From Erpobdella octoculata (Eukaryota; Annelida; Clitellata; Hirudinida; Erpobdellidae), in assembly GCA_963978895.1 (NCBI GenBank), contig OZ022238.1, positions 31,403,093 through 31,467,092 of the forward strand: DNA of 64,000 bases. The letters are read 5' to 3'. The notes under the pieces were generated by a model. That model saw only the letters and a program-made list of their open reading frames with translations, was not told the origin of the DNA and did not search any database. The translations under genes were made by a program, and so were the position numbers. Shown one piece after another: positions 33,270-45,841 of the stretch (position 1 is its first letter; every line of letters starts with the position of its first letter).

Positions 33270-34080
33270 GCAGAAAAGGTTTTTCTCTAACAATACCGGC
33301 AATGTCAACATCAATGCTTGTGGTGCAAAGTCGGATACAAGAACGAGAGTGTCATTGTGAAGTTTTTGACTTGACATGTTTCATGATGAAGAACGCTGCT
33401 TCACAGATGTAGGTGCTTCCAAACATTGAGCACAGCTTCAAAGCAAAGGTAAGTCAATTTGGAAAACGATCAAGGCTGACCAATTTCCAAAATTATTCAT
33501 ATATAAATAGATTGGTCTGCAGCTCACAAAGTTCAAGCTGAAAGCTCAGATGTTGATTCTCAATAGATGCACCCAATGGATTATGGAACAATGCAATGTC
33601 GCCTCTAAGGTTCTTGAAATCTGAAAATCTGGTTGATAATTCTTCAATTAACGTACCAATGATATCAGCATACAAACAAAAATCTGCATGATCAATCATT
33701 TCAGTAAGTTCAAAACATGATGGAAAGTGAGTTACATCATTATTCCGCACACATGTGTGGAATAGATCAAGCTTCTTACGAAAATAGTCGACATGCCCCA
33801 ACAGTGCTGCAATGTTCTGCTGCTTTCCTTGCAATCGCAGATTGAGATTGTTGAGGTGATCGGTTATGTCCGTCAAAAATGCCAGCGCCCATCTGCCAAC
33901 TTTTGCTGAAAGTCTTCACTTTTTGGTATTTTCTCATCTTGTAAAAAAGACAAAATTTCTTCTCTCAGTGAAAAAAAATCGAGACAGACATTCCCCAGCG
34001 CTCAACCACCGGACCTCACAGTGTAGTGGCAGATCTCGATATTCGGCATCTAATTCGTCAAGAAATGCCATAAATTGTCT
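33270..34080 (-). pseudogene. hAT transposase relic (SCAND3/GTF2IRD2-like)
   Basis: On the minus strand in order: RDLPLHCEVRWLSAGECLSR, FFSLREEILSFL (34060-33920), LTDITDHLNNLNLRLQGKQQ (33870-33810), a long open stretch of 127 residues (33876-33493), and near 33440-33290 ALKLCSMFGSTYICEAAFFI then CIRLCTTSIDVDIAG. The last two are the hAT C-terminal dimerisation region (F-G-S-T-Y-x-C-E). Stops and frame changes at 33490 and 33880-34060 kill it. Its ends were not found. Confidence 0.75.
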
Positions 34081-34084
34081 GTGC

Positions 34085-34250
34085 CGGTACCCCGTCAAAT
34101 GGGCCCAAGACAAAAGGGTCCCGACATTACAGCCCCCAACAAATGGGCCCCGTCAAAAGAGCCCCGACAAAAGGGCCCCCGACAAAATGACCCCCGTCAT
34201 AACTGCCCCCGACAAAAAGGCCCCGACAAAAGGGCCCTTACTTTTTAGAT
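34085..34250. repeat. GC-rich minisatellite, about 17-bp unit
   Basis: Units like ccccgacaaaagggcc repeated about eight times with drift (ggtaccccgtcaaatggg at the start). The conspicuous GGGCCC and GACAAAA blocks stand out from the AT-rich surroundings. Confidence 0.85.
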
Positions 34251-34267
34251 TACATTAAAGCGTTTAC

Positions 34268-34335
34268 GTTGTTTTTTACAAACTTTTTACTTTTTACAAA
34301 CCTTTTACAAACTTTTTACAAACTTTTTAAAAAGG
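34268..34335. repeat. 11-bp (ctttttacaaa)n repeat
   Basis: About five units. The reverse complement repeat (tttgtaaaaag)n is at 35598-35745, so the pair flanks the Helitron in inverted orientation. Confidence 0.75.
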
Positions 34336-34564
34336 GCCCGCATTCTTGGCCGCATTGCTTAAAGCTTACTTTCTATAGCCGAGATTTTCTGTATATTAGT
34401 GTACATATGAATATCATATGTAATAGTCGCTTTCTTTTAGTTATTTATTGAAAATCATTTTTTTTATTATTTTTTTCATGATTAATTGTAATTTGACAAA
34501 AATTTATAAACAGAAAAAGTGAAAAATATTATAAAGCACAAAAATTATTAAACAGCATTATTAA

Positions 34565-35200
34565 TCTGTATATATAAAAATGACTGTCTGCGTGTGTGTG
34601 TGTGGGTATGTTCTTTATGCATTGCAACACCATTCATCTGATCGTAATAAAATTTTCACACAATCTTGAGAGCCAATAGAGGAAAGTTTTTGTGAAAAAA
34701 ATTAAAATCGGTCACAAAATGAGCGGAGCGGGAGTGAGATAGCGAGCGGAAACTGGAACTAGAGAATGAAAGGGAACGGGAAAACAAGTGGGAACGGAAA
34801 AGTGACCGAGATTGAAGAGCAAGCGGGAAAGCGACGGAAGAGGAGAGCAAGCGGGAGGGGGAAGCGATCGGGAGCCGTAAAGCGACTGGGAGCGGGAAAG
34901 CAACCGGGAGCGGGAAAGCGACCGGGAGTGGGAAAGGGAGCGGGAAAGCGACCGGGAGCGGGAAAGCGACCGGGAGTGGGAAAGGGAGCGGGAAAGCGAC
35001 CGGGAGCGGGAAAGCGATCGAGAATTGGAAAGCGACCGGGAGTGGGAAGGACACCGGGAGCGGGAAAGTGACTGGGAGTGGGAAAGTGACTGGGAACGGG
35101 AAAGCAAGCTGGAACGGGAAAACTACCGGGAGCATGAGAGAAACTGGAGCGAGAGAGAAAAATCTCTAAAACACCCAGGCAACGCCGGGTACCCCGCTAG
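34565..35200 (+). mobile_element. Complete short non-autonomous Helitron, 636 bp
   Basis: Starts TCTGTATATATAAAAATGAC and ends with a GC hairpin (CCCAGGCAACGCCGGGTACC) then CCGCTAG. It is inserted precisely between A (34564) and T (35201), the Helitron rule, with no target duplication. The middle (34840-35100) is a 20-23 bp repeat of gcgggaaagcgaccgggag type. No coding. This copy defines the family to which the pieces at 1, 2068, 6774, 36425, 57197 and 59895 belong. Confidence 0.9.
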
Positions 35201-35597
35201 TGATCATTAAAAAAACATAAAATATCATTTCCAATAATCAAACATGAAATTATCTTAATAGTTTTGATACGCCTGAATGCACTAATTTGATCAACAGCTG
35301 ACCCTTCAGAAAATAGTGTGAATATTACATCATGTAAGAACTATCCATTTAATCTGACCTTGTAAACAATTAAAAGAAAAAAGAGTTTTTCAACACAAAC
35401 TTTGATTTCAAATACACTCGATTTAGAAATACCAAAGATGTTCAAATTAAGTTTTTTTTAATTGAATCATGTATTGTCGTCCAATATAAAGCTATGCTGA
35501 AAGTTTCAGCTTCTTAGCTAGTCAAAAAGCTGGTTACTTGCAAGATTTGCGTACAGCGAAAGACACACACACACAAACAAAGATTGCAACCTAAATA

Positions 35598-35745
35598 AAA
35601 GTTTGTAAAAAGTTTGTAAAAAGTTTGTAAAAGGTTTGTAAAAATTTTATAAAAAGTTTGTAAAAATTTTGTAAAAGTTTGTTAAAAGATTGTAAAAAAT
35701 TTGTAAAAGTTTGTAAAAAGTTTGTAAAAAGTTTGTAAAAAAGCC
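35598..35745. repeat. 11-bp (tttgtaaaaag)n minisatellite
   Basis: About 13 imperfect units, the reverse complement of the repeat at 34268. Confidence 0.85.
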
Positions 35746-35874
35746 GTTGCCGATTTGGGTCGTCTGAGAAGAGATTGATCTGTTTGCATAGATATTGCGG
35801 TGCAAGGTTGAAGGCATTTGAAGACGAGAAAACAAAGCTTAAACTGGATGCGTTCGTTTATTTTCAATATATGC

Positions 35875-36240
35875 AGATCGTCACGCAGATCAAGTGTGTG
35901 ACATCCAGTATGCGTTTCATTCCAAAAGATTCAAGTTGGCTGTTGAAACCTTATCCATTGGCTTCATCAATTACATCAACATGAATATTAAAGTCTCCAG
36001 TTACGACCACCATACAACTATATATAGCTAGTGTTTCCAGAACAGTTAATAATTCAGTATAAAAAAGCTCCTGGATTGAACCAGTTCTGTAGATTATTGC
36101 AACTATAACATTAGCTCGGTCTACCAGTAGATTAACACCCAGCAGTTCAAATGTGGTTGGCAAAAAGCTAAACTTCAGTCGTTCAGCTTTGTTCACATTT
36201 CTATAAATAAATGCCAAACCACCTCCTTTTTTAGTTTTAC
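35875..36240 (-). pseudogene. LINE endonuclease fragment
   Basis: The minus frame encodes [29 protein letters not shown] and MVVVTGDFNIHVDVIDEANG, the V-x-x-G-D-F-N-x-H catalytic block of a CR1-like endonuclease. Past a stop, FNSQLESFGMKRILDVTH continues the family pattern. Only this part remains; the upstream side ends in (TA)n at 36301. Confidence 0.75.
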
Positions 36241-36300
36241 CATCAGTCTTTTGTATTTTACTTGCCGCATCAATGCAGTTGTAACTAGTTGGAATGATTT

Positions 36301-36410
<110 letters not shown>

Positions 36411-36429
36411 TTTTATATACACATACATA

Positions 36430-36549
36430 TACATAAATGAGCGGGAAAGCTATGGGGAGCGGAAAAGCGAGAGAGCGAGCGGGGAAGGAAACGGGAGCGA
36501 GAGAGACAAGCATTAGAAAAACCCCAGGCAACGCCGGGGACCCTGCTAG
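36430..36549 (+). mobile_element. Helitron 3' end fragment
   Basis: gagcgggaaagc repeats, then the hairpin CCCCAGGCAACGCCGGGGAC and CCTGCTAG, followed by T. It matches the 3' end of the Helitron at 34565-35200. Its 5' side is replaced by microsatellite. Confidence 0.75.
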
Positions 36550-37332
36550 TGTTAAATAAAATAAAGTTAAATGAAAATTGTGCCCAATTTAAAAAAAATC
36601 AAAAAAAGTTTTTGGGCCTAATTTAGCCCCAAGACCCCACACAATTTTGGGGAAAAAACGGGAGAGAATGACATTTGGCAGAAACAAGTGTCTTAACCAC
36701 CCGCTCTATTTTTCTAAATCATTTCCTCTGAGCAAAACTGATTTGTGACAAAAATCTTTGTAATTCTGTATTTGTCTGTTATGACATGGTCTGTCATTTT
36801 CAGAGCAACAGAAACACAAACAAAAATCACAGAAAATCCAATATCATGATCTAAAAAAGAAATAAACTCTGCACTGATGAAGACAGGGAAGTGACAATTG
36901 ATGATGCAAGCACTAAACCTGTTCTCTCTCATTCTATAATCCTTTCATTAAACATAACTCTTTTAATAAGAAAACTTTGAATTAATCTGCCGTTATTTAT
37001 CTTTATATAGTTATTTTCTTGTCGCTATCTGTGGTCTTTTGTGGTATTGCTTCCTTGTTGTTTACATTGGGATATGGTACTCCCATAGTTGCATGGTTTT
37101 GTGTTGGCTAACAGTTTTTTCTTGCAAATGTCCTGACATTAGTTTAGTTACTGCAAACCATTGATACTTCATTGACAGGTTTCATATGCTATTTTAGTTG
37201 ACGATATTGGATTTTCCAATGCTCAACCCCAGCGCAATGAAAATACTTTTTTTTTGTTTATTTGCATAGCCAGCTTTATTGCTAACCTATGTGAATATAA
37301 TTTCTTAAACACTCTCAAACTTTCAATTTTAG
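36550..37332. other. Intronic, nothing recognised
   Basis: AT-rich; ends in the acceptor tttcaattttag of mannosidase exon C. Confidence 0.6.
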
Positions 37333-37391
37333 CATCATGATACTATTACTGGAACATCAAGAGCCAGAGTTGTGGAAAGCACAATTAATAG
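37333..37391 (+). CDS. GH38 alpha-mannosidase, internal exon C (HHD motif)
   Basis: 59 bp between acceptor tttcaattttag and donor TAG|gtagag. It encodes HHDTITGTSRARVVESTIN plus two bases of the next codon. Placed after the GLYQ that ends at 30881 in the same phase, it completes G-L-Y-Q-H-H-D-x-I-T-G-T, the signature of class II alpha-mannosidases. One of the two His residues is a ligand of the catalytic zinc in this family. The exon is open, and I see no damage, so the gene may be functional. The following exons were not found; the C-terminal half must lie downstream, possibly outside the window. Confidence 0.9.
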
Positions 37392-37907
37392 GTAGAGATT
37401 AGTAATTAGTGTTATTTAGGTTTTGAGATTAATTTATATTTCAGTTTCTATGTCTATTAATAAAAATTACTGCTATTTTCATTTTTATTTCTATTTTCAA
37501 GTCAGTTTCTATTTCAATTATGTATTTGAGTTTTTTTTTAAATTTAAATTTCAGTTTTCAATTTATTTTTATTTCAATTAGTCTAATCATGCATATAGTA
37601 ATATTTAAACAAATAATGCAGTACTTTTATTTATCATGACTTACACTCACAATGATAATTATTTAAGGTGAAATTAGTTAATAAATTAAAGATATTGAAA
37701 TCTCGCCAAAATCAATAAATTAAAACTGAAATTAATTTGAGTTATAACATTTTGGTTATGATAATGTTGTGATTTTCTTCTCACGCCACTGGTGGGTTTG
37801 GTACCAGAGATACAGTGATTCTAAAAGTTAAATTTATAACTACTTTGTTATGTATTTGAAAAACATGTAAAAACACATTAGGTTCTAGTTCATGTGAGAC
37901 CACCAAC

Positions 37908-37960
37908 AGGGGCGCAGCCAGAAATTTTTTCGGGGGTGCCCTGGGGGGAAAACTGATTAG
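37908..37960 (+). mobile_element. hAT-like left end
   Basis: CAGGGGCGCAGCCAGAAATT followed by cgggggtgccctgggggg, typical of animal hAT termini. Right end not found. Confidence 0.4.
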
Positions 37961-38605
37961 TAAGGAGTTTTACTGAGAAATTTACGACCCACAAAAGTCA
38001 AGGCTTAACGACAGTTTCAGCAATAATTAGTAATAACAAATTATAAGACATCTAATTTAGAACAGTAAATTACAATATGAAATTTAGCCAACGTTTTTTC
38101 TGCGAAAAAATGTTGATGACGGTTTCTTCATTAATGTTAAGGTGCGATTGATAGTCATCTGGGCAAACCCATTCAGCCTGGTCTGGTCCATTATGGTCCA
38201 TAGATAAGATTTGAGTCTGCGCATAGTTCAGAAGGTTCTCTCGGCTGTCGCTGAAGAAAGGGGCAAGTGGTGAAGAGTTTCAGCAGCGTATTTATCTGTG
38301 GGTAGATGGAATATTAACAATGTTACAGAGCTTCAACTACGGTATGTTGCCGCTCTGCCAATTGGGTCCTAGCCAAAGTGGGTCGGGTCGAAAACAGGTG
38401 GATCGGGTCACAAAAGAAAAACAAAAATAGGTCGGATCGGGTCAGATTTTCTGGTTGGTCGGGTTTTCACAAATATACCCATGGACAACTCTCACCATAA
38501 TATTTTTGATAACTTATTATATATTTAATTTGCAAAATAATTGTTAACTAAAATATGTCTCAAAAACACGGGCACATCAACATCCACATTGGCAAGGTTT
38601 TGGGG
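37961..38605. other. No gene recognised
   Basis: Contains a gggtcgggtcg-rich patch around 38385-38465, similar in style to the GGCCCGG-rich patches inside the two larger Helitrons. No coding signal. Confidence 0.4.
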
Positions 38606-38610
38606 GGCCG

Positions 38611-38682
<72 letters not shown>
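38611..38682. repeat. (TA)n tract
   Basis: About 70 bp with one TAT irregularity near 38636. Confidence 0.95.
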
Positions 38683-38683
<1 letters not shown>

Positions 38684-38689
38684 TTTTAA

Positions 38690-38832
38690 GCACACTCCGT
38701 TAAAAACTATGGCCCACTTGGCGTTTATCAATTTTTTTATGGTGCCCTCGATTTTGCGGTAATTGAAAGACGTGAGACTTGTTTCAGATGTTTTATTTGG
38801 CTTACTGCAGTTTTGGAAATCCTTTTCCATCT
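38690..38832 (-). CDS. PLE N-terminal reading-frame start, 3' terminal copy
   Basis: The minus strand reads MEKDFQNCSKPNKTSETSLT, then KLINAKWAIVFNGVCLKG, and enters (TA)n. It is the equivalent of 9419-9573. It is a fragment of the PLE protein start, and an in-frame upstream extension exists through the 3' UTR. Confidence 0.55.
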
Positions 38833-38840
38833 TCAGAGCC
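38799..38840 (-). ncRNA. Hammerhead ribozyme-like motif, G12 lost
   Basis: On the minus strand: GGCT, CTGAAGA, helix II GGAAA/TTTCC, then AAAA instead of GAAA (the G12 position is 38814), palindrome CTGCAG, AGTA and AGCC. All helices are kept but the essential G of GAAA is changed, so cleavage is not expected. Confidence 0.7.
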
Positions 38841-39214
38841 CAAAGTAATAAACTAAAAGTCAGCGTAAAATAAGAAACGGAAGCAAGATGAATCAAAATA
38901 AGTTAAATTAAATTAAATTCCATTAGAGTGCAAAAGTAAAACGAAAACGAGATTACTTCAAAATTAAGTAAACGAGTGAGCGCTAAGGCATGAACGCGAC
39001 AACTGAAAGGTGAGAGAGCTAGACGAGGTGAATAACTGTAGTTGTAGGTGTGTGTACGAATATGGGAAGGGGAGATAGTGTATGAGAAACGTCTTGTAGG
39101 TAGAATTGGTGGAATTTATAGGTGTACAAATGGTGTATGGCGCGGGCAGTGTACAAACTAATGAAGTATAAATAGGAAAGAGTAACAGTATGTGTGTGGT
39201 AAGAAATAATGTTT

Positions 39215-41637
39215 TATTTGTGTCGATTACGACGCGAAGTAATGTTAGGGTTATTAATAATGTCAGAAGAGATGAGATATGTGTTTTAGGAGAGCTTGTG
39301 TTCGCGGAAACGAGTGAATAATCGACAATACATTGAGTGGTAGTTTGTTCGGTGGAAGTGAAAAGTGAAGAGATATCGACGATCGTGGGGTCGGATGAGT
39401 AATCGACGATGCATTGAGTGGTAGTATGGTCTGGGGGAGTGGAAGGTGAAGAGATAGCGACGATCGTGGCGTCAGGGTCAGAAGCAGGTTTCGGAGGGTG
39501 CGAAGGAAGCGTGGTGGGAAGCTGCGGAGGAAGACAAGGTGCGGTGGTAGAAGCAATACTTGGTTCGAGTGTGGAAGTTTGGTTGGTATCAGTGGGTGGG
39601 TGTTCTGTGGTCGAACTCGGTTTAGGCTCGCGTAGACTGTAGCCATGGAGTGAAGGGACCGAGGTGAGAACAGTACATGAAGTTGTCGAACTAGAGTGTG
39701 TGTTCGATGGATGTGGAGGTGCGTGTCCGTTGCAGTGACGAAACAATTGCAGTGTCTGGTCGAAATTTTCGTCTTGGACGTTCATCGTGGGTTTTATCTG
39801 CAATATGTATAGAGCTTCGAGAATCTTCAATCGAACGGGATCGCCAGAGTACGTAAGCACGCTAGTATTTGAATCAGTAATGTTTCTGGTAAGTGGAATG
39901 GCGTGGTCGTTGATGAAATGGGAATGAATATTCCCACCCTGTACGTGAATGGTAAGTCGGCGAGCTAAAGTAGTTCTAATGTGGCCGACATATGAAGCTG
40001 TAGATTCGTGGTGAAGTGGGCAACGAAACTGGTAGACGACGTAAGGTTATGGCGTAACAGGTTGTTTGGTGCCACTAGGTTGTGAGTTTTGAAACTTTTG
40101 TAGTAGATGCGAAATTGGAGAAGGTTGGCAGTGTCGGTGATGGAAACGTGACGACGAATCATATCTCGTAGAATAGATTCATCGATTTTGTAGTTGTGAT
40201 GCATTTGAGCGCGATAGTATAAAGGGACGATTCTGGGTTTTGGTGAGTCGGGCGGGCTTGTGAGGCAGTGTTTCTTGTTGAGAAAGGTGTTGACAGTGTT
40301 ATCAACGAGATTTTGGGAAAAGTTGTTATTGATCAATAACTGTTTGATTTTATGAAGTTCGTGATGAAAGTGGACCCAATCCTCAGCTACCTTGTACGCT
40401 CGATGTAGATAGGATAGTATAGTGCTTTTTTTGTAGCGCTCGGGGCAGAACCCATCGCCGTTTAATGTTGTGACACCAGAGGTGGGTTTAGTGTAGACGT
40501 CTAATTGTAGCCGACTTTCGATTTGAGAGACGAGAATATCGAGAAAGGGAAGCTGGTTTTTATGTCGCAGAGTTGATAGGTAAATTGGAGTATGCTGTTA
40601 GCATCGAGGGCGATCTTCAACTGCTTAAGATCGCTAAAATCGTCGACCATGATGAAAATGTCGTCAACGTAACGCGCGTACAGGTAGGGTCTTTTGAGAT
40701 GGGTACTTAAGATGACGTTTTCCAAGTGACCCATGTAGAACTGTGCGAACGTGGGACCGAGTGGCGATCCCATGGCGACGCTGTCAGTCTGAGCGTAAAG
40801 GTCGCCATTTGGGTGTCTAAACGGTACGGCAGTGGTGCATATTTCGAGAAGTTGAGTGAGGGTTGTTTTACTGAGAAGTGGTGGTTCGAGAGTAGCGTGG
40901 CCGTACACGTAGCGTAAGATGATGTCGATTGTACGGGCGACTGGGACGTTTGTGAACAGGTTCACGACGTCCATGGTTGCTATGAAACCGGAAGTATGGT
41001 TGCAGTCACGGACAAGATCGACAAATTCTGATGAGGACTTGAGACTATTAGAGTCAGGGCAGTAGGGAGCGATTAGAGAATTGAGAGATTTGGCTAACAA
41101 GTATATAGGGGTGGGGCATTGTGAAATAATAGGTCGCAGCGGCATGTCAGGTTTATGAGTCTTTACGTTACCGTAGAGGTAGCCTGGGTTGTATTCACCA
41201 ATAATTTGGGAAAATCTTGTACATTGCAGCTGAAGGTTGGCGTCGGCGATGAGTTGGTTGGCTTTTGTTTTAATATCAGATGTAGTGTTATGGGAGATTT
41301 TATTGAATTTGGTTTGATCGGATAAAATTGCGTCAATCTTTTGGAAGTAGTCAGATCTATTCATAATCACGTAAGTGTTGGACTTGTCGGCCTTTCGCAA
41401 AATGATGTTTGGGTTGTCGCGAAGTGACGTAGCGGCGCTGCGCATACATGAAGACAGAAAGGTTCGTTTCGGTTTGCGGTGGATGTGACCTTCACGAGAC
41501 AGTAAGGCAGAAAGTTGATCGTTATACCGAAGAATTCCTTCGGTAGCGAGTCGTTTAACGTCGCGGTATAAGATCTCTAATTCGGTTTTTTTGGTCATGG
41601 GGTCGTAACGTTGCTGTGTGTGGCAAGCGAAGCCCAT
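39215..41637 (-). pseudogene. PLE reverse transcriptase/GIY-YIG frame, longest copy
   Basis: Read from 41637: an N-terminal part (MGFACHTQQRYDPMTKKTEL ... NIILRKADKSNTYVIMNRSD) absent from copy 1, then GEYNPGYLYGNVKTHKPDMP, motif A ATMDVVNLFTNVP, motif B SVAMGSPLGPTFAQF, motif C ARYVDDIF. A frameshift near 40560 follows. The thumb region and X-domain resume in another frame, then GIY-YIG (SYVGHIRTTL-like, about 40010-39930), VRLKILEALYILQIKP, and a Ser/Thr/Pro-rich tail to about 39215, with further shifts near 40050 and 39290. Otherwise very similar to copy 1. It shows how much of the protein copy 1 lacks. Not functional as it stands. Confidence 0.9.
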
Positions 41638-41661
41638 CTGTAAGAACTTTGGGCTCTGAAG

Positions 41662-42686
<1,025 letters not shown>

Positions 42687-42870
42687 ATCGTTATCCCGAT
42701 ATCAATCGGGATTTAAAAACGATACGGGAGATCCCGTATCGTTATTAAAATGATACAGCCTGCGGGGAAGTCTCGTATCGAAATAAAATAGCGAGACTTA
42801 AATTTTCTTCTCGTATCAAAGTCTCGAAACAAATTCCGAGATTTACAAAAAATATTTTTCAATAAATAAC
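42687..42870. repeat. Palindrome-rich spacer
   Basis: Contains tcccgatatcaatcggga (a near-perfect palindrome) and the pair aacgatacgggagatcccgtatcgtt-like arms at 42707-42742. Repeats of ctcgtat/gatacg continue to about 42825. No coding. Could be the end of a fold-back element. Confidence 0.6.
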
Positions 42871-43819
42871 TGTCACAACTTCTTCCCCGAGGCGTCCCCT
42901 AGAGAATATCGCTGCGACCAGGTTCTTTCGAATTTATTTTTCTCTCACCGGACCACCACCGTAATGCGCTGGATGCTGATGCTACCGGTCAACCCGTCGT
43001 ACCTATATTACTTCAAACAAAACAATACCGCATACACGTAGCGGTTTTTAATCAATTTTATTCACAAGATTGTTTCTAACTATAGAATGCGGCTAACAAA
43101 TATGCAATAGCACGCAAGCGAGATACGGGATCAAGAATTTAACGAGAACCAAAAATCTAATCTGAACCAACAATCTACCGTGAACCAAGAATCTATCGAG
43201 AACCAGAAATCTAACTTACGGCTGGAAGACAGCCGTATTTATACACAGGACGATACAGCTCGTCTAGCGACAAGCTGGAATAGCTGGATAAAGAGATTCA
43301 TCCTAAAACTTTCCATCGATGAACAAAGAAAAATACCATACATACCAACGGAGCAAAGTCCAAGAAAATGATTGGCAGGAATCATTACTGCACATACGGG
43401 TGAAGACATTAATAATGGTACGATAGAAAAGCAATTAGAGATTATATCTTAATAACCGTTTGACATAAGTTTATGAAATTAACAGGAATGATTACTCAAA
43501 TTCTATGCAACCTATTGATACAAGTTTCGATACAAAATTCAGAAAAAGTAGTAATTAAGAAAGATACTAGAGCATACAGGGAAACATACACTGGCACAGA
43601 TTGGTAATTGAATCGGTGGAGTTCAATTAAATTGTAGGTCACCAGATCGAATGAGTCACATGGAGCTGGTGGGAAAAAGTTATGATGATAGTAGCTACGG
43701 CTGGAGTTCAAGTGTACTTACAAGTTATGATAATAGTTATGGAGCGAAGTCGGTTGCATGTTAGAAGAAATGGATGAATGAATGAATAGTCATGAGCATT
43801 CATAGTCATAGTTGTGACA
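42871..43819. mobile_element. Solo LTR, 949 bp
   Basis: Starts TGTCACAACT and ends AGTTGTGACA (TG...CA with 10-bp inverted termini). The 5-bp target ATAAC is repeated directly outside (42866-42870 and 43820-43824). No internal coding; the short frame at 43180 is accidental. A 20-21 bp repeat around aaccaagaatctatcgag lies at 43138-43212. Superfamily not determinable from the LTR alone. Confidence 0.85.
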
Positions 43820-44590
43820 ATAACGAATGTCATACATATTTAATTAACTGTGAATATTTGCAATTGATTATCAACATTGAATAATTAATCTACCTATTGA
43901 CAGAAGTTTATAACTATTATCATCCTCACTTTAAATTCGGTTTTCCTAATAGCCCCTGGATATTTACTATTATTTTTACTATTTTTAGTCTGGGAACCGG
44001 CATCAACGGCTGGCAAGGCAATCGTACTCGCTGACATCGATGGCTATTATTAATGAGTAATGAGTGTAATGATGACTAATGTTTGAGTGCTTATGCTTGC
44101 CCTTATCATTCTATGTTTGGTTTAGTCTGTTTGATAAACTTATTTTGTCAAATTTGTTATATAGAATTGGAATGATTATTTATTTTAGTGTTTCGATATC
44201 CGTAATTGACCGTAATAGTAGCTCATCTAAGATATATCTTTATTATTCTTTATAATCTCGATTATACTCTTGGTTGTATGTGTGTGACCTGTAGTGTGCG
44301 TTTGTGCACGTCGTCTTGTTTTAATGTTTTCATAAAGTTTTGGCAGCTGAAATTCAGAACTTTCTCAGTCTCACGCTTCTTGCTAGCCACCTGGATTCGT
44401 CATCGCCTATAAATAAAAGAGACAAGCAACCCGCTGGGTTTTCTTCACTTTCTTAATTCTTGCATACAGGTATTTATTTAACGCCAATGTCGTAAACGAA
44501 TCTGTTCCAGTTGATGCCACAATTAATATAATTCTTCAACGGGTATACCATAACAATATTCCACACACACTTATGATTCCAGAGGGAACT
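43820..44590. other. No gene recognised
   Basis: AT-rich sequence between the solo LTR and the tRNA-like repeats. Confidence 0.5.
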
Positions 44591-45040
44591 TTAATGTTAA
44601 GTAGCTCCGAAAGACTGAGACTTCTAGCCATCATTTTTTGGTGATGGTCGGTGGCTCAGTTGGTAAGAGCGCTTGCATTTAGGCGAGGCGGTGTTGCCGT
44701 AGACACGTGGGTTCGATTACTTTTAGAGTCTTATAAATATTTGCGTTACTTGTGGTGACAGTTAGTCATCCTATTTGTAGGCTCTTGAAACATTTCAACG
44801 CAGTGTTTCACTTCGCAAAAAATTACCTATCTGGCAGCAGACTAGCTGTCGAGTCGAGCCGAAGTAAGGAGTTCTGAGCCTATCATAGTCGTAGTCTAAT
44901 GTTAAGTAGCTCCGAAAGACTGGGACTTCTAGCCATCATTTATTGGTGATGGTCGGTGGCTCAGTTGGTAAGAGCGCTTGCATTTAGGCGAGGCGGTGTT
45001 GCCGTAGACACGTGGGTTCGATTCCTAGTAGAGTCTTATA
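44591..45040 (+). repeat. Tandem tRNA-like repeat, second array (1.5 copies)
   Basis: One full unit and one partial unit of the repeat described at 1299, about 305-bp period and slightly diverged. The tRNA-like cores are at about 44644-44727 and 44946-45029. As at 2050, the last copy stops just after the tRNA-like core and passes into (TA)n. Confidence 0.8.
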
Positions 45041-45042
45041 TA

Positions 45043-45075
<33 letters not shown>

Positions 45076-45077
<2 letters not shown>

Positions 45078-45257
45078 CTTAAGGCACGCTTCATTAAAAA
45101 TAATGGCCCATTTTGCGTTTATCAGTTTTCGCGACAAAGCCTCAATAAATCGTAACTTAGAAGACGAAAGACAATTTTTGATGTCAGTCATTTTATTATT
45201 AGCTGGACATGGGCTGACTGCAGTTTCGGAAAACTTTTTTCCATCCTCAGAGCCCAA
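45076..45257 (-). CDS. PLE N-terminal reading-frame start
   Basis: MGSEDGKKFSETAVSPCPAN, then LRFIEALSRKLINAKWAIIF and NEACLKE into (TA)n. The frame passes through the whole hammerhead; its Met lies just upstream of the ribozyme core box. Confidence 0.55.
45211..45255 (-). ncRNA. Hammerhead ribozyme (type I-like), core intact
   Basis: Minus strand: stem I GGGCT/AGCCC (5 bp), core CTGAGGA, spacer T, helix II GGAAAA/TTTTCC with a 3-nt loop, GAAA, palindrome ACTGCAGT, cleavage-site C (45216). Sense with respect to the PLE. Confidence 0.8.
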
Positions 45258-45526
45258 AAATAAAGTAACTGTTTAACAAAATAAAATGAACGTACCACGT
45301 ACTATAAATGCAAAAAACAGAACAGAAATCAAAACGTCGAAGGGCACAACTGAAATGTAAACAACTTAGGTAGTTAGTAAGTATGTTGCTATGATAGGGC
45401 GAAAGTTTTTATTAAAAGGTGAAATGAGAAATTATTGAAAATATTTAGTAATATATGGTAAAATAAGGTTTATAACTATAAATTAAATATAACTATTGTC
45501 ACACGGTATCGGAAAGGAATGAAGAA

Positions 45527-45841
45527 TCAATCTCTATCGGTATCTTTTTTATCTTGTTTTCGACGAGAAGTAATATTAGGATTATTAATGATATCAGGAA
45601 AGATGTGTTTATTAGGCGAACTTGCATTATTAAGGGCTGGTGAGGAATCGTGGGACGGTTGAGTGGTGACGTATTGTTGCGGTTGAGTGTCGCTGTGATA
45701 GGCAATTAAATCGGAGTCGTTAACGTTTTTGGAGGGGGAGCGCTCGTGTTGAAGGTTATCTTTAGAGCAATCTTTGGTTGAAGAAGCGTCGACAATAGAG
45801 TGGCATGGATTATCAGGCGCCAGGGTATTATGACAAATCAT
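45527..45841 (-). pseudogene. PLE protein tail
   Basis: A Ser/Asn/Pro-rich tail ending FPDIINNPNITSRRKQDKKD, closely similar to the end of copy 1 (IINNPNITSRRNRHK). No enzymatic domain remains. Confidence 0.7.

Noticed and set aside
34656..35135. Pro/Leu/Phe- or Arg/Ser-repeat proteins within the Helitron
   Set aside because: Frames of the 20-23 bp GC-rich repeat inside a non-coding Helitron.
43180..43371. Small protein in the solo LTR
   Set aside because: Overlaps a short tandem repeat inside the LTR; no family likeness.
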